DNA of 32,703 bases. Source: Choristocarpus tenellus KU-1152 (taxonomy: Eukaryota > Phaeophyceae). Of the stretch, positions 11,062 through 20,770 are shown piece by piece (positions within the stretch are counted from its first letter, which is position 1; each line of letters begins with the position of its first letter). Location: the NCBI GenBank assembly GCA_964200185.2, contig CAXNAD020000069.1, positions 1-32,703 of the forward strand, written 5' to 3'. The notes under the pieces were generated by a model, which had not been told where the DNA came from, did no database searches, and saw only the letters and a list, made by a program, of their open reading frames with translations. The position numbers and the translations under genes were made by a program.

Positions 11062-12746
11062 GGGTCCTTTCCCTTGAGCATTCCCACCTCCAAGATAGAA
11101 GATCGAGTATGACCGTTTCTTGTCGTGTCACAAGCACCACGCCTTCCACTCGCAAAGACGTCGTTAAGTAGTGATGATGTTAGAAGTTTGAGAAGACGTT
11201 GAACTGAACAATCGTACTATTATTATAATAGTAGTATGGTTCTTCAAGAGAGATGGAAATATCTTCTTCTAGAAATGGAACAGAAATATTAGAGGAAATA
11301 GAAAACAAATTCAACAAAGGTGGTAGAGTGTTGGGGGGAATTCTTATGCGAAATGAAAGGAATTCAATTTCAACAATAATAATATTCTGTCCGGCAAACA
11401 AAAGAATGCTAAGTTTAATATCCTACATACCAAAAACGTAGGAAGGAAGTTTATTAAAATTAGACGAATGATGACACCAGATATTGAAAGAGTTATAACT
11501 TGTGAAAGCCCTGACGTTTTGTTCTTTTTCGGTGAATTGGACCTATTTTCGTTCTTTATTCATGCTTATATCTGTGCTATGTTGATGGCATTCGTTCAAG
11601 AAATTGAAGGAATCTAATTTCCATAATATTAATAATCCAACATAACAAACCATTATAATGTTAAGTAATATATGTTGAAGGGACAAATAATAATGAATAT
11701 ATAGGTACATATGAAAGATTTATGAAAGGTTTAATAACGTAAGACAAATCTAGATGCATGATACGTTGAACGCCTCCCAAGGTGTGGAAATCTCCCTGTT
11801 TTTTTTCCTTAGTGTATTGAATCTGTTTCGATTATTTTCTAGTCTACTAAAGTCATTTATATACTTTCTACTACATTATCTTGAAACAGCCCACACAAAA
11901 CGCCTCCTTCTCTTTTGTTCAGATGTAGTTTCATGTAAGAGGAATATTTAATACAGCGAAAATCATCTACTGGGGATTGCTCTCCCCCTTGATTTGTCTC
12001 TCTCTTTGACCTTCCCTCCTGTCGCTCTTCCCGCTCCCCTTCATTACGAAGAACCTGTCGGCTTGTTTCCATCTGTTTCACAAAATATGCCTTCTTTGAA
12101 AAAAGGTTGACCTTCCCACATTTTACAACCAATCGGTGGACGCAATATATATTATTTGTAATATAAAATAAATGTACTATTAATTTCTCCATCCATCCCG
12201 AGTATTATGATAATTGCACCCACTACAAGGGGTCTTTTCATTATATTATATGCCCTTACATTTTGGAGATGTGTCAAGGGGAAAAACAATGAAAACTTTT
12301 CATCCTCGTAGTTATAACCTCAACACCTTCACAGTGAGTGGCGAGAGGGCGCCTCGGCAAGTAAGTGGAACTTTTCCTGGATGAGCTAGCTACGCACATG
12401 GTAAGGGGGAGAGGGGCAGGAGGTTATACCAGGAAGGGGGCTGTCAAATCCCGTCTATGACAAATAGTTTCCGTCAAAACTCAGATAGCCCTATCTAGAC
12501 GGGTCATGCGCTTTAAGCTGGAGACACCATAGAAATGGGCAAGGAGGGGCTTGTTAGATTCGTGGGATGCCTCCCTAATCCCTCACCCTGAAGTACAGGA
12601 CTTAAGCTAGGTTAAAGGTATCGGAAGGGAACGATGTAGCATAACTGGTAGTACAATAGTGAATAGATTCATGTTTTCACATTTATGACAACTGTTACTT
12701 TTTAGTGGTTATCCTGACATGTGAATAGCTTTTGTTGTTTTTTTCC

Positions 12747-12777
12747 CTGACACATCTGGAAAATGTCAGAGGGCATA
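12747..12777 (+). repeat. 31-bp stem-loop repeat, copy 2
   Basis: CTGACA ... TGTCAG inverted repeat followed by AGGGCATA. It matches the copy at 9428-9458 at 26 of 31 positions, with the paired arms and the GGGCATA tail conserved while loop bases differ. Confidence 0.6.
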
Positions 12778-13597
12778 ACAATACAATAAATTATTACAAT
12801 GGTCACTCACGTTTTTTTGTTTGTAGTTGCTGTCATGGAGAGAACAAGAAAACATGCAGATACTGTGAGGCGAAGCATATGAAGGACAGCAAATCCTGTA
12901 TTGTTATTATAAAGGCGGTGGTGTAGAAACAAGTGATTAAGGAAGTCCCAACAGTATGTCAAACCCCGTTTTGTCCACCACTCCAGTGTCTCTGAGTTGA
13001 AATGTAATGAACACCTTGAGATTGCCACTTCTGCTCTGACTGGCACTTTCAATATATGAGTAGCAACCAGGACGAACAAATGACTTCAACTCTTCTTACG
13101 AGTTGTGGAGAGACAATTATGTACTTCGAAGTACTATGCACCAACTTACAAATCAGAGAATATAACACAATAGCAGAGCCTGGAATTTTTTTTAATAATA
13201 ATTATAACAATAAAATAAAAATATTATAAAACTAGAAATAGTGTTATGGGGCGTGGTTCTGTATGATAGGGGGTGATGAGAAACACCAGAGATGAGGTTC
13301 AGATAGGAAGTGAGAGATGAGACTACGGCATGCTGGGCGTATGTTGACAGTCTCAAACTGGAATGCAGATCAATCTTCACTGTGATTGGTACCAACAAGC
13401 CAGAACAGAAAACACAATATGGGACTGGTTTGAATGTACCGTTTATGTTGGGGTTACTGCAAGTCGGTTGTGTGCCTGTACCACACCACATCGCCTGGGC
13501 TGGCCTCAATGGCAAATGTGGTGCGCGCAAATGGATATGACTGCGCACATTATCCTCATCAGAGTCGGGACATCCTAAAAAAGGACCTGACAACAGA

Positions 13598-13685
13598 AAT
13601 AGTAATAATAATAATAGTAGTAATTTAATTGGAATATTAGTAACAATAATAATAACAATATAAATAACAATAACAAATTTGGTAA
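13598..13685 (+). repeat. AAT/AAC-type low-complexity tract
   Basis: Imperfect trinucleotide repeats of the AATAAT and AACAAT type. A related but shorter A/T tract lies at 13188-13230, so the block 13240-13590 is bracketed by similar sequence. Confidence 0.7.
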
Positions 13686-14199
13686 TAACAAAGCCTTCGA
13701 ACAGGTAGCTATGTGTGTTTAATTACTCTTCCTGTTTTTAGATATATTGAGGCAAAGTAAACGAGAGCTTCCAAGAGTTTGCCCGTTTTGCATTTAAAAC
13801 CAGCTTTTTGCTTTTTCGCAGTTCACCCATGTTTCTACAAAATTTAAAAGTTCTAAGTTGACTTCTCTATTGTTCGGGACTTTTCGACAAAGTTCAGAAA
13901 ATGTACCCTAGGCATTTGTAAAAAAAGTTCAATTTTGCACATATTTGTAATATTTCTCAGCCATCCATAAAATGCCACTATGAGTACCTCTCGTTTACTA
14001 TGACTCATTACATTATCACACCTCAAACGAAAATAAGTAACACTTGCATAAGACAAGTAGTCCAAAGTTTTTGTATAGTATATTGTATTTTTTTGTTCTG
14101 CAATACACTTTTTTGGATGACGGAAATATCTGATGACCGCAAGCTTTGTTCTGGACCAACTCATGCTGTGGACCGAATTAGCTGAAGTGTTGTTGAATA

Positions 14200-14880
14200 A
14201 CAAGTGTTACTATAGAGCAATTGGTCCTGCGTGCTATCCTGGATAGTGGGTGTTACGGAGAAAACTATCTCAAGGGTTGTCAAGGACAGCAGGCGTTATG
14301 GGTAAATAAATAGGTGTGTTTGCTGGACAACGGAAGTTACTGGCAAGTACATACTGTGGACATATGTTTTTTTTTCATTTTTGCAGTAATACTTCTTTCT
14401 CATCCGATAAATTTCTTCCAGGTACTGCAGTTCTATGCTTGAAAAGATAGAACTATAAGGGTGAAAAACGTTAATCTAAAAGTGGATCGCTTGCTCTGTA
14501 GAAATACTAATTGAACAAAAAGAAACAAGTGCTCTTCTGGACAAAGGGCACTACAGAGCAAACGGGCTGGAACGTTTATTGGACAGCAGACATCATAGAG
14601 CAAAGGGCACCCAACGAGCATTGCCCTGACAGCAGAGAGAGGCTAAGTGCAAGTCTTGTGGCAGACAGATGTTGCAGAGCAACTGGTCCCCAAATATTGT
14701 CTGTCCTAGAAATGGATGCTATAGGATAAAAAATACAGCCTAGACAATATTGTCGCGTGGAAATGATATTGCTGGAGAAACGTGGGCAAATGTCCTGAGG
14801 TATGTAACACTAGCAGCATTGAAAAAAAAAAAAAAACTACATTTTCTGAGGTGTGGAAATAATGGAGCAACTGTTGGTTA
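14200..14880 (+). repeat. Degenerate minisatellite, period about 42 bp
   Basis: A diverged unit with the core TTACAGAGCAAnnGG and, some 20 bases later, GGACAGCAGnnG recurs through the region. Clear copies of the core start near 14207, 14253, 14296, 14337, 14550, 14592, 14672, 14716 and 14768, with a further one near 14860. Spacing is about 40-50 bases, and the 14337 to 14550 gap is close to five periods, although units there are hard to read. The copies GAGCAATTGGTCC, GAGCAAACGGGC, GAGCAAAGGGC and GAGCAACTGGTCC show the relationship best. No coding frame follows the period. Confidence 0.55.
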
Positions 14881-15037
14881 CATTGTGTTAGAGGCGCTGG
14901 TTTAATTTTTCTGAATATCCTGGCACAGTTTGTACCAAGGTTGTCGTGTAGGAAGCCCATCATTGTGAGCAATACAAAGAATGCAGCTTGTTTCTGTACT
15001 TGCTTCTCGAATCTACCTAGCTTGTTTCTTCTCTACC

Positions 15038-15038
<1 letters not shown>

Positions 15039-15071
<33 letters not shown>

Positions 15072-15153
15072 CCCCCCCCCCCCCCCCCCCCCCACCCCAA
15101 TCCACACCCCCCCCCCCCNNNNNNNNNNTCTCTAATCCCCCTTTTTTTTTTCT

Positions 15154-15186
<33 letters not shown>
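15039..15186. repeat. Poly-C runs around a 10-N assembly gap
   Basis: Bases 15039-15118 are almost all C, 15119-15128 are N, and 15129-15186 are pyrimidine followed by another C run. The true length of the tract is unknown, and the two sides may not be adjacent in the genome. Confidence 0.9.
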
Positions 15187-15191
<5 letters not shown>

Positions 15192-17282
15192 TATCTGAAA
15201 AATCGTCACTTGAAACCATACAAGGAAGGCCTACGTACACATCACCAACAGAAATTATCGGCGACGTTTTTGAAAGCAAGAAATCAATGCCTTCCATACT
15301 GCAGTACAGTAGGCACACATCTGAAATTACTCCTAAACTTGACCTATGAAGGTAGTCTAGAAACAGCAGTGCAAGCAAGATTATCTGAGGTCGGTCAGAC
15401 CCCACCTCACGTGCCTGCCAGACCAGTGTCTCCAGCTCATTAACACCAATCACAGCAAGTGGGAAGTTGTATGGACCGGTACTACTGCATGAACCGCCAG
15501 GGGATATCTACGGCCAGCACTGTTACCTTTGATCTTTGCGATATGTACGTTATTTGTATTTAACGTCAAACAAAGCACTTTTCAATATTGTACAGTCTGT
15601 TGAACAGCATTTGCAGCTATGGAAATGTTTCTATCCATTGCATTCACCCAAGTAGTGGTCGCCTATTGTGTACTAGTAACTAGTGCGTCCTCTCAGTAAG
15701 GCCCACACCGCTATCCATTTGCATTCACCTCAGTCATGGTCTCCTATCATGTACTAGTAACGACTACATCTTATCAGCAAGGTTCACAAAGCATGTGTAT
15801 CTCCTGTTCATATTCAATCCATGATCATGAAGTACCTCTGGTATCAACACTACTTCAATCTCTTACAAGCATTCAACAGCAGGAGAGTTCCACTGCAAAG
15901 ATTAGACTTGGACTGTTGCTTACTTTTCATGCCATCTAATAGACCAAGATTTCATGAGTGTTGTGCATCAAGAAACTAGCCAGTACAAAAGCACAGGTAT
16001 ATACATTTAGGGCTAGTGAAAAAATTGACAACTCCCTGCTGCTGTTAGAGGCAACACATTGTCAGCACTGTACGACTTTCCAAACGATAATTAGTACCCC
16101 TTCTATGGACTGTCTTAGATTCTGAGAGAACCGTATCTCTGAGGCATACATGCAAAAAACCAACAATATTTCACTGTGCAGCCAACTCTTATCACTTCAA
16201 TTTATCAATTTTGAAACAAACTGGACACAGCAAACAAGCAGTTGATGCATGCATATACGTGGTCTATTTTCTCGCAATTGTTTGCTCCCAGTTGTTTTGT
16301 GGAAGCAACAGCAGCATTCTCAACACACCTCCATTCAAGGATTCAATGTGAGGGTGAGAAGATGCAACTGTCATCTCTTATCGCGGATTGAGATAAAAAA
16401 GCTTACACAAACATAAAGCATCATACTGCAATTCTAAACACTGAGGTAGAAACTCTGGACAGGTAAACTTAGTCCTAGTCCTGACCTTAAATTGTGAAAA
16501 GGTCAAACTTACCACAAATTGCATTAAGTTTGGCACAATTTTCCTCATCAGGAATAACACCAGAGACGCATATATATATCATAGGCTGTCCATAACTCAG
16601 AAGTAAGTAACAGTTCCATTCTCTTTCTAATGTGCTTATTTTTTACAAGTATTTATTGAGCCCAATCTTCTCAAATTCACCTCATTTGTGTGGGTGAAAC
16701 CCTCTCAACTCACCCTAAATCGCACTTGACACAATGAAACACAGTATAGGGTATTGTTCTACTTAATACCTCTGCTCTATACCCCACCCACACCCCTCTG
16801 TCTACAGTCTCCTGTTATACATGCATTATGGACTCTTGATTGACCTTAGATTTCAACTGTTACTCCTAACCACTTGAATCAAAAAAGCAAAACTCTAGCA
16901 CAACCCTCTAGTGTCTCCAACACAAACAGTCATCACACAGCTGAACGGGCAGATGGGGGGCGCGAGGGGAGAGGAGGGAGGCACCTGTCCAGAGGGACTA
17001 GTACTCGCAACATTGAGACATCAACACCGCAAATTGGCCACGAATTTGTAGGTCAAGCTGTGAAACATTTATACAAGAGTAAACACCAGAAAGCAATTCG
17101 AAGCCCCAAGGATCTTGCCCCGTTGCTTTATGTCTGTAGTTTAAGACTAAAGGTTGTCAGCAAAGTGATGCGGGCAACAGAGACTCCTGATTAACGCAAG
17201 ACTGGGCTGAACAGTGTGGACTCCAACAGGAGGTAGAAATGCTAGGAAATGCAGGTATAATTGAAGTGAAACATGTCTTTTG
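15187..17282. other. Intergenic region
   Basis: No gene is supported. An open frame on minus (15190-15453) and a 106-codon frame on plus (16874-17194) have no recognisable motif. The 3' untranslated region of the leftward plastid protein gene should occupy the right end. A tandem duplication lies at 15631-15791. Confidence 0.45.
15631..15791 (+). repeat. 80-bp tandem duplication
   Basis: Two adjacent diverged copies start at 15631 and 15711 with CTATCCATT(G/T). They share GCATTCACC, the block TGTACTAGTAAC and the tail CAGYAAGG. Divergence is moderate, so the duplication is not recent. Confidence 0.75.
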
Positions 17283-18027
17283 CTACTCTCCCAGGATGGC
17301 ATAGTCACCATTCAGAACATCCTGCACACAGTGTTGCTTGCCCCCACCCCGGGCAGTCTTGCTATACACGGTTTTAATCGCCTCTGCATCCTTGCACGCA
17401 ACCATCGCGCGTCGCCGATGACCAGATTCCGTCTCCCCAGAGATTTCCAGGACCAAGGGGGCTGGGGCTGGGGCTGGGGCGCTCTTGGACTTGGGCTGAG
17501 TCGGGGCTGCGGGTGGGGCCTTGCGTTGGAGCTTCTCCTCCAACTTTGAAGCAGTATCCTTCTCCTCGGACATCATTGGCCTGTTGCCTAGAGCCTGGGT
17601 GGAATGATCGACAAGGAGTATGTATCCAATTGGCCGCGAGATATAGCAATGTATGGGGTAAACATTTCTGAAAAGAATGGGTGACGGTGAAGTTTTAGGG
17701 GTGTGTGTTCCAGTACGACCATTAGAGCGTCTCGCTTAGTAAGTAGTAACCTTGCACCTACAATTACGAAAGCACGACAGAAGGGAAGCTCACGAGTACA
17801 AAAATATTTGCATGTTTACCAGTTGGCGGAATACGACTCACCCCAACTGCATTAGCGGCACCAGTTGAACTCGCGAATACTGCGGCACTGGAGAGCAAAC
17901 CTGCCACGAACTGTTTTCTGTCCATTTGGGACTCATAAGCCATTCGGATACGAGAGCATGTTGGTTGTGTAAAGAACGCCTGGGCACCACAAAAACTTGC
18001 TAACACCACGAGTCCGACAAACTTCAT
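17283..18027 (-). CDS. Plastid-targeted, probably thylakoid-lumenal protein, two exons, 165 residues
   Basis: The mature function is unknown. Exon 1 (18027-17842, 62 codons) begins MKFVGLVVLASFCGAQA, a signal peptide, followed directly by FF. Cleavage before Phe is the known plastid-import rule of stramenopile secondary plastids. A second hydrophobic segment after RKQ (FVAGLLSSAAVFASSTG) ends in the cleavage-like AANA at residues 57-60, as in thylakoid-transfer domains. The donor is GGG|GTGAGT at 17841; the acceptor CCACCCAG at 17595 keeps phase 0. Exon 2 (17594-17283) encodes a charged helix-like stretch (SEEKDTASKLEEKLQRK), an Ala/Pro linker, and a C-terminal part with DAEAIKTVYSK and Cys residues, ending DYAILGE. 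The mature protein would be about 105 residues, the size of small photosystem extrinsic subunits, but I see no diagnostic motif. A later acceptor (CAACAG) would give another frame with early termination. Confidence 0.78.
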
Positions 18028-18281
18028 GTTGTATTCTTCCAGAGATCAAAGTTTGCACCTCTGTTAACGGAGTGGAAGCCCAAAGCAGACTGTAGCTTCA
18101 AAGGTACCCTTCCCTTGTCCACAACTGAGCAACAGATGTTGAACTTTTTTGAGAATTTCATGATCCATTCGTGCGTCTAAATAATTGCGCGCACGCGATG
18201 ATTTTCATTTTGATGGATATTGTCAAGAGTAAATGGAAACTGTTCCTCCAGTTTGTCGCTAAGCACAAAAAAATGGGAAAG

Positions 18282-18584
18282 TCAAAACAAGGTGGCTTCA
18301 TTAACTTCACTTTTTACGACCAGCACCAAGGTGAGTTCAGGAGAAGATTCGAGGGTGGAGGCATAGCAAAAAACTGAGAACATTCGCTTTGAGTCTGCGT
18401 ACATATTAATACCAGGAATGTCCGAAATATGGCAGGCAAGTTTGTCCACACACGGAAATATTGAGCTCCTCTCCCGCCACCACTTGAGCAGGTTGTTGTA
18501 AGCTCCACTCTCCATATCTAATGTTGGGAGCCCTCCTCCCACAACCTTGAAGACATCAACCTCTATGTGACCTGCTTCCTCCAT
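18282..18584 (-). pseudogene. hAT-family transposase remnant (C-terminal dimerisation region)
   Basis: The 100-codon frame contains LLKWWRERSSIFPCVDKLAC followed by HISDIPG and, ten residues on, KRMFSV. This matches the hAT dimerisation pattern: hydrophobic-x-WW...P-x-hydrophobic...LA...I-x-x-IP...R-hydrophobic-FS. The in-frame stop TGA just upstream and the lack of any preceding catalytic region show that only the C-terminal end remains. The usual SER before the final FS is replaced by DSKRM, consistent with decay. Terminal inverted repeats were not found. A frame on the opposite strand (18171-18377) is an overlap without meaning. Confidence 0.55.
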
Positions 18585-19057
18585 ATGACTGTATGTTCTA
18601 ATATCCCATCACAATCAGCTGAACTCCACCCACACATTGCAAGGGACGCTCTTACGAACCCATTGTCTCAAGTACGGGAGGGCTGCCTCAGCTCAAGATG
18701 AACAGTAGGTGGGCATGGGCTTGGTTCCACCACTAGAACTCTCAATTCCACCTGTTGACAATGGTCTTCATCAAGTTCATTCTCTCAAATACCGGAAGAA
18801 TTTTGGTTATGGGTTTCAGACAAGTCAGGATCTACTTCCGCATAAAACCCTCTGGGCTGTCTATACTCACACCCTCAGAGTGATGGGCAATATTCCTAAC
18901 CCCAATACTCCGAACCCTAACCGCTCACGAAGGAAAATAGATGTTGTAGTAACCATGGTTACACTGTCCAAATAAGTAGCGCACCCTACATTCACCACCA
19001 CCCTGCATAACTCGCACGCATCACACATGACATGGACACAAGCTCCAAGAGATGCAC
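18585..19057. other. Intergenic region
   Basis: No supported gene. It may contain more decayed transposon sequence upstream of the hAT remnant. Around 18893-18922 there are isolated CCTAAC and CCCTAACC words of the telomere type. Confidence 0.4.
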
Positions 19058-19690
19058 TCAAGTTGGAAGAACCTTGAGGCATACAAACTGTACAAAAGAA
19101 TCGATCTCTGCATCTATCGCTAACACTGCAGCCCTCTCCTCTGTTGTTGCTGCCCGCATTGCTTCCTCGGTACTATCCTTCCCTAATGAATCTCTTCCCA
19201 GTGGTGCATCTACATTTGACTTCTCCCCAACCTCCTGAGCTACAGTCAAAGCTAATGTGTCCTTCTCCACTTCTGATACAACAGGTCCAGTCCCTCTAGG
19301 CTGAGCTTCTCCCCTATCAGCATCCACGGCTACTGAGCACAGCTCTCCAGTATGTGCCGAGGTATCCCTGCCCTGATTGCATTGATTTTGCGTGTTCTCA
19401 TTTCCAAGCCGGCCCTCATTCTCGCTTTCCTTCCCTGATATTTCGATTCCCTCACGTTCTGGTGTCAGTACTGCTGGAAGTATTGCCATTGCAGACATGG
19501 TTTTGAGGCCAAAAACCTTGCCTAAGAGCTCACTAGCTCCAGGGAGGACAATTATTGTTGTGCCTACAATGGAGTGCAAACATGTTCGAAATTTTTCACA
19601 AAAGTTATGCAAACAATTAGCAAGTGCTGCTGATGGGGTGAGAATCCAAGACAGGACGGGGATTAATCTTACTGAGGATAGGTAGCTCAC
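19058..19690 (-). CDS. Hypothetical ORF, 210 residues, possible signal peptide
   Basis: No family recognised. An uninterrupted 210-codon frame starts at an ATG (19690). Residues 1-24 (SVRLIPVLSWILTPSAALA) look like a signal peptide with an A-x-A type end. A second hydrophobic stretch follows (IVGTTIIVLPGASELLGKVFGL, about residues 41-62). The remaining ~140 residues are acidic and Gly/Glu/Ser-rich (ISGKESENEGRL, VVSEVEKDTLALTVAQEVGE). The length exceeds most chance frames here but composition alone does not prove coding. The neighbours offer no functional context. Confidence 0.35.
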   Translation of the reverse strand: MSYLSSVRLIPVLSWILTPSAALANCLHNFCEKFRTCLHSIVGTTIIVLPGASELLGKVFGLKTMSAMAILPAVLTPEREGIEISGKESENEGRLGNENTQNQCNQGRDTSAHTGELCSVAVDADRGEAQPRGTGPVVSEVEKDTLALTVAQEVGEKSNVDAPLGRDSLGKDSTEEAMRAATTEERAAVLAIDAEIDSFVQFVCLKVLPT

Positions 19691-20130
19691 GATTGGAAGT
19701 ATCTTGTTCTTAACCTCAAAGTAGTAAACCTAATCGTGTAACTGTCGAGCACATAAGCAAAATTTCTGCAGTACGCAGTCATATTGCGCTTCCACGCCAA
19801 AAGAACTACAATGGATCTGGCTTGGGGAGAGGAAAGTATAGTAATACACAGTTTTGATTTCACATGCACACCACTCTTAGAACTCATCGGCTGTAAGTAC
19901 TGGGCCTCCCTCGCTGGAGGTTGGTCCTCGTTAAAAATAGAAGGGTTCGATGTTGAAGATGAAGTTGACTTGCTTATGTCTCTATACACTGTAAAGCAAG
20001 GGAAATAAACAGTCAAACCGTGAGCAACGTTTTTCAATTGCGACTGACCCTTTAATTTGAGTCACTGCAACTACCAACACTCTATGATTTCATTCATGTG
20101 TGTTGCAAGATACTCCAGGACATTTTGATG
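19691..20130. other. Intergenic region
   Basis: Overlapping frames of 75-116 codons occur on both strands, none recognisable. The 3' untranslated region of the Rpp38-like gene should be here. Confidence 0.4.
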
Positions 20131-20770
20131 TTAAAAACAACCATGTAGGTGGTAGCATATCACAAAGCGCTGAATCAGCGGAATCGGGTAGGTAACCCCT
20201 AGGTCGACGACACCATCATTAGAAGGTGTAGGGATCGCACACCCACGATCTCTAAAACTGTAAACGTTGAGTATTTTTCCTTGCCTGTCATGGTAGCCAT
20301 CGTATGAAGGTGCTCTACCAGCCGCGCGGGTCGTACATCCTTGCAAACAAGCAGAAGATCCAGTCTGTTTCCACACCCACTCCGAGCCTTCCCCTCAAGT
20401 GATCTGGTCACCTCATTGACACCCAGCCTCAGTCGTCTCCTTGCCGCTACTTTGAAGGGTCCGCCTGCGAGATGGGAGAAGACACCGAGATATTTCCACG
20501 CATGAAAATAGCCTCGGATCAAGTATTGCAAATAACCCACCGTGTGTCCTACCGTGGCATCTCCTGGAGATGAACGTCCAAGCAGTGAGGCACACCTAGC
20601 ATTGGCTTGATCTCCTTCTCGAGTCTATCTAATATGATATCTCTTTTCCCCTTCCTAGCACTGAGCTGCACTGGGGAATCGTACTTAGAGAAAGAGTCTT
20701 CATGTTCAGCTCCTGGTGTGCGCGGGGGGGGGGGGGCAGCAGGTGGAATGGGGACAGCAATGTTGGACAT
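20131..20770 (-). CDS. Rpp38/Pop3-like RNase P/MRP subunit with L7Ae domain; two frame changes
   Basis: Rpp38 binds RNase P and MRP RNA through an L7Ae/L30e fold, taking part in tRNA 5' and rRNA processing in the nucleolus. The key match is LRLGVNEVTRSLEG...LDLLLVCKDVRPARLVEHL, close to human Rpp38 GVNEVTRALE...VLVCK-x-VKPA. The N-terminal part (from ATG 20770; DSPVQLS...IILDRLEKEIKPML) parallels the human lead-in. The frame must shift near 20596. A 32-base GT...AG segment (20595-20564) would join it cleanly, giving KPML-GDATVGHTVGYLQYL. A second shift near 20250-20280 is needed to reach CAIPTPSNDG...DLGV, which fits the end of the domain; only a 14-base GT...AG segment or an indel explains it. 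If no shift occurs, the frame ends at 20199 with LLMMVSST. The true state could be ultrashort introns, sequencing errors or a decaying gene. Confidence 0.68.

Larger units (their letters stand above)
11062..14190. other. Gene-poor AT-rich region
   Basis: About 3.1 kb without a supportable gene. From roughly 11180 to 12200 the DNA is strongly AT-rich with many ATTATAATA-type tracts. A frame on plus ending at 11618 stays open for about 85 codons (with MMTPDIERV in its middle), but I cannot assign it. From 12290 to 12640 composition returns to average without a convincing frame. Two AT-repeat tracts (13188-13230 and 13598-13685) bracket a less AT-rich block. The second stem-loop repeat is at 12747-12777. 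Confidence 0.45.

Noticed and set aside
11180-11620. AT-rich segment considered as organellar DNA inserted in the nucleus
   Set aside because: No mitochondrial or plastid protein or RNA could be recognised in any frame, so base composition is the only support.
13192-13593. 133-codon frame on minus and 76-codon frame on plus in the same block
   Set aside because: Both frames are open in the same DNA, the minus frame ends in an AT tract coding for Tyr/Asn runs, and neither has a recognisable motif.
14941-15453. Long frames through the poly-C/poly-G block encoding poly-Pro or poly-Gly
   Set aside because: They depend on homopolymers and cross a 10-N gap, so the frame is not real.
16874-17194. 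106-codon plus-strand frame
   Set aside because: No family motif and no splice context; composition is compatible with chance. It sits where the plastid protein gene's 3' region should be.
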